DNA from: JBFWIL01 sp050256015
GTDB taxonomy: Bacteria; Bacteroidota; Bacteroidia; Bacteroidales; Prolixibacteraceae
DNA: 6,802 nt
Assembly (NCBI GenBank): GCA_050256015.1
Contig: JBFWIL010000152.1
Span: 1 to 6,802 of the forward strand
Reading direction: 5' to 3'
This document shows positions 5,396 through 6,802 of this stretch, piece after piece. Every line of letters starts with the position of its first letter. Positions within the stretch are counted from its first letter, which is position 1. The notes beneath the pieces were generated by a model. That model worked only from the letters and a program-made list of their open reading frames with translations, made no database searches and was not told the origin of the DNA. Both the position numbers and the translations under genes were made by a program.

Positions 5396-6802
5396 GCAGG
5401 CACCTTCCGCCTTCTCCCCGTTTTCAACAAGGCATAAGCAAGCACCTCACCAATGGTTTTCACATAACGAAATTTCAGCCCCTTAAGGTAAACAGCCTTG
5501 ATTTCTTCCACATCTTTACGGTTATCCCCCGACAACAGTATCTCCCTGATACCGGCCCTCTTTGCGGCAAGAATCTTTTCCTTGATACCTCCCACAGGCA
5601 AAACTCTCCCCCTCAGGGTAATTTCCCCGGTCATGGCAATCTGCTTGCGAACCTTCCGGCGGGTCATGACCGATGCAAGGGAAGTCACCAAAGTTACCCC
5701 GGCAGACGGTCCGTCTTTGGGTATTGCTCCCTCCGGCACATGAATATGCCAGTTATTCTGCTCAAAAGCAGAAGCATCCACCCCGAGTTCCCCGGCATGT
5801 GATTTCAGGTATTCCAGAGCCAGCATAGCCGACTCCTTCATCACCTCACCCAGATTTCCCGTCAGGCTAAGATTCCCTTTACCCCGGCTTTGACTGGATT
5901 CCACATAAAGAATCTCTCCTCCGTGAGCGGTCCAGGCCAAACCGGTTACCACCCCGAGAAATTCGTTCCCCTGATAACCCTCCCGGGTATATTTCGGTAC
6001 ACCAAGGTATTCCCGGACTGCCTTCAGGTCAAGCTCTTTCCCCACGGGTTCGCCAAAAGCTATTTTTTTAACCATACGCCGGATCACCTTGGCAATGCAT
6101 TGATCAAGTTCCCGCACACCCGATTCCCGGGTATAATGTTCAATAAGATACAAAACGATGTCTTTACCGAAAACCACCTGTTCCCTTTCCAGGCCATGAC
6201 TCTCCAGCTGCCTGGGAATCAAATGCTTTAAGGCGATCTCTGCTTTCTCCTCCGGGATATAACCACTCATTTCGATCAATTCCAGCCGGTCACGCAACGG
6301 AGGAGCTATGGTATTCAAGGTATTTGCTGTGGCAACAAACAAAACCTTTGACAGATCATACTCTACCTCCAGATAATTGTCATGGAATTCCGCATTTTGT
6401 TCCGGATCAAGTACTTCCAGAAGTGCAGAAGCCGGATCGCCGTGAAAATCGTTCGAGATCTTATCGATTTCGTCCAGCACAAAGACCGGATTAGCTGATC
6501 TGGCTTTCCGGATATTCTGGATAATTCGCCCCGGCATTGCGCCGATATAAGTTTTACGGTGACCTCTGATCTCAGACTCATCATGCAACCCGCCCAAACT
6601 CATGCGCACATATTTCCGTCCCAGGGCATGAGCCACAGAGCGCCCCAGAGAAGTCTTCCCCACTCCGGGAGGACCGTACAGGCATAAAATCGGAGCTTTC
6701 ATGTCTTTCTTCAGCTTCAATACGGCCAGGTGTTCCAGAATCCTTTCCTTCACATTCTCCAGTCCGTAGTGTTCTTCATCGAGCACCTTCTGAGCATGCT
6801 TC
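5392..6802 (-). CDS. lon: ATP-dependent protease Lon (AAA+ and protease domains), N-terminus beyond the window
   Basis: Lon is a cytoplasmic ATP-dependent serine protease that degrades misfolded and regulatory proteins. The last 469 residues are present; the frame runs off the right edge (KHAQKVLDEEHYGLE). Counting from the GTG codon at 6786: Walker A GPPGVGKT (38-45), Walker B VFVLDEID (101-108), sensor-1 Asn155 (VATANT), arginine finger region PLRDR (163-167), sensor-2 GVREL (223-227), then the protease domain with catalytic Ser361 (PKDGPSAGVT) and Lys402 (GGIKEKILAAKRAG), both in standard context. The GTG is internal, not a start, because conserved Lon sequence continues upstream of it. 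The N-terminal substrate-binding domain and coiled coil are outside. The C-terminus ends with a short basic tail (GRRRKVPA). All catalytic residues are present, so it should be active. Confidence 0.97.
   Translation of the reverse strand, partial: KHAQKVLDEEHYGLENVKERILEHLAVLKLKKDMKAPILCLYGPPGVGKTSLGRSVAHALGRKYVRMSLGGLHDESEIRGHRKTYIGAMPGRIIQNIRKARSANPVFVLDEIDKISNDFHGDPASALLEVLDPEQNAEFHDNYLEVEYDLSKVLFVATANTLNTIAPPLRDRLELIEMSGYIPEEKAEIALKHLIPRQLESHGLEREQVVFGKDIVLYLIEHYTRESGVRELDQCIAKVIRRMVKKIAFGEPVGKELDLKAVREYLGVPKYTREGYQGNEFLGVVTGLAWTAHGGEILYVESSQSRGKGNLSLTGNLGEVMKESAMLALEYLKSHAGELGVDASAFEQNNWHIHVPEGAIPKDGPSAGVTLVTSLASVMTRRKVRKQIAMTGEITLRGRVLPVGGIKEKILAAKRAGIREILLSGDNRKDVEEIKAVYLKGLKFRYVKTIGEVLAYALLKTGRRRKVPA

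Noticed and set aside
5890..6231. Plus-strand 113-codon frame inside lon
   Set aside because: It is antisense to conserved Lon sequence and has no independent evidence.
6784..6786. GTG at 6786 as the true start of a short Lon
   Set aside because: Conserved Lon sequence continues upstream in frame to the window edge (KHAQK before VLDEEHYGLE), so this is an internal Val.

Overview
The window looks like ordinary chromosome from a member of the Bacteroidota, most likely Bacteroidales. Three things point that way. A DUF4492-type small membrane protein sits directly upstream of cydA. Several genes are preceded by candidate TAnnTTTG promoter boxes rather than strong Shine-Dalgarno sequences. CydB carries the GGQTL / LGRKWEFT N-terminus typical of that phylum. 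The assignment rests on remembered family features; no search was run. No mobile element, RNA gene or CRISPR array is visible, and no gene-free stretch reaches 300 bases.

Left part (1-1987, minus strand): a respiratory operon reading right to left. It holds a 73-residue single-helix protein (DUF4492-like), cydA (cytochrome bd oxidase subunit I, complete) and the first 62 codons of cydB (subunit II, cut by the window edge). Spacing is tight: 9 bases between the small gene and cydA, and an 8-base cydA/cydB overlap. A promoter candidate lies just upstream of the small gene.

Middle part (1988-3872): a short plus-strand gene encodes a secreted protein that is essentially one carboxypeptidase-regulatory-like beta-sandwich domain. 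It faces a minus-strand AI-2E-family membrane permease gene, with only 31 bases between their stop codons. The permease is divergent from the next operon across a 172-base intergenic region that carries back-to-back TAnnTTTG boxes and a perfect 7-bp inverted repeat.

Right part (3873-6802): two LytTR response regulators are joined by a TAATG stop/start overlap. The first has a standard-looking LytTR DNA-binding domain, but its receiver has Asn at the phosphoacceptor position and Asn in the acidic pocket. The second has an intact receiver but a more diverged LytTR domain. No histidine kinase is in the window. The pair converges on lon, which enters from the right edge (AAA+ and Ser-Lys protease domains present, N-terminal domain outside). 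The two stop codons interlock in one CTAG palindrome.

The most interesting items are the complementary LytTR pair and the small protein encoded with cytochrome bd. The remaining genes look like conserved housekeeping or common accessory genes.
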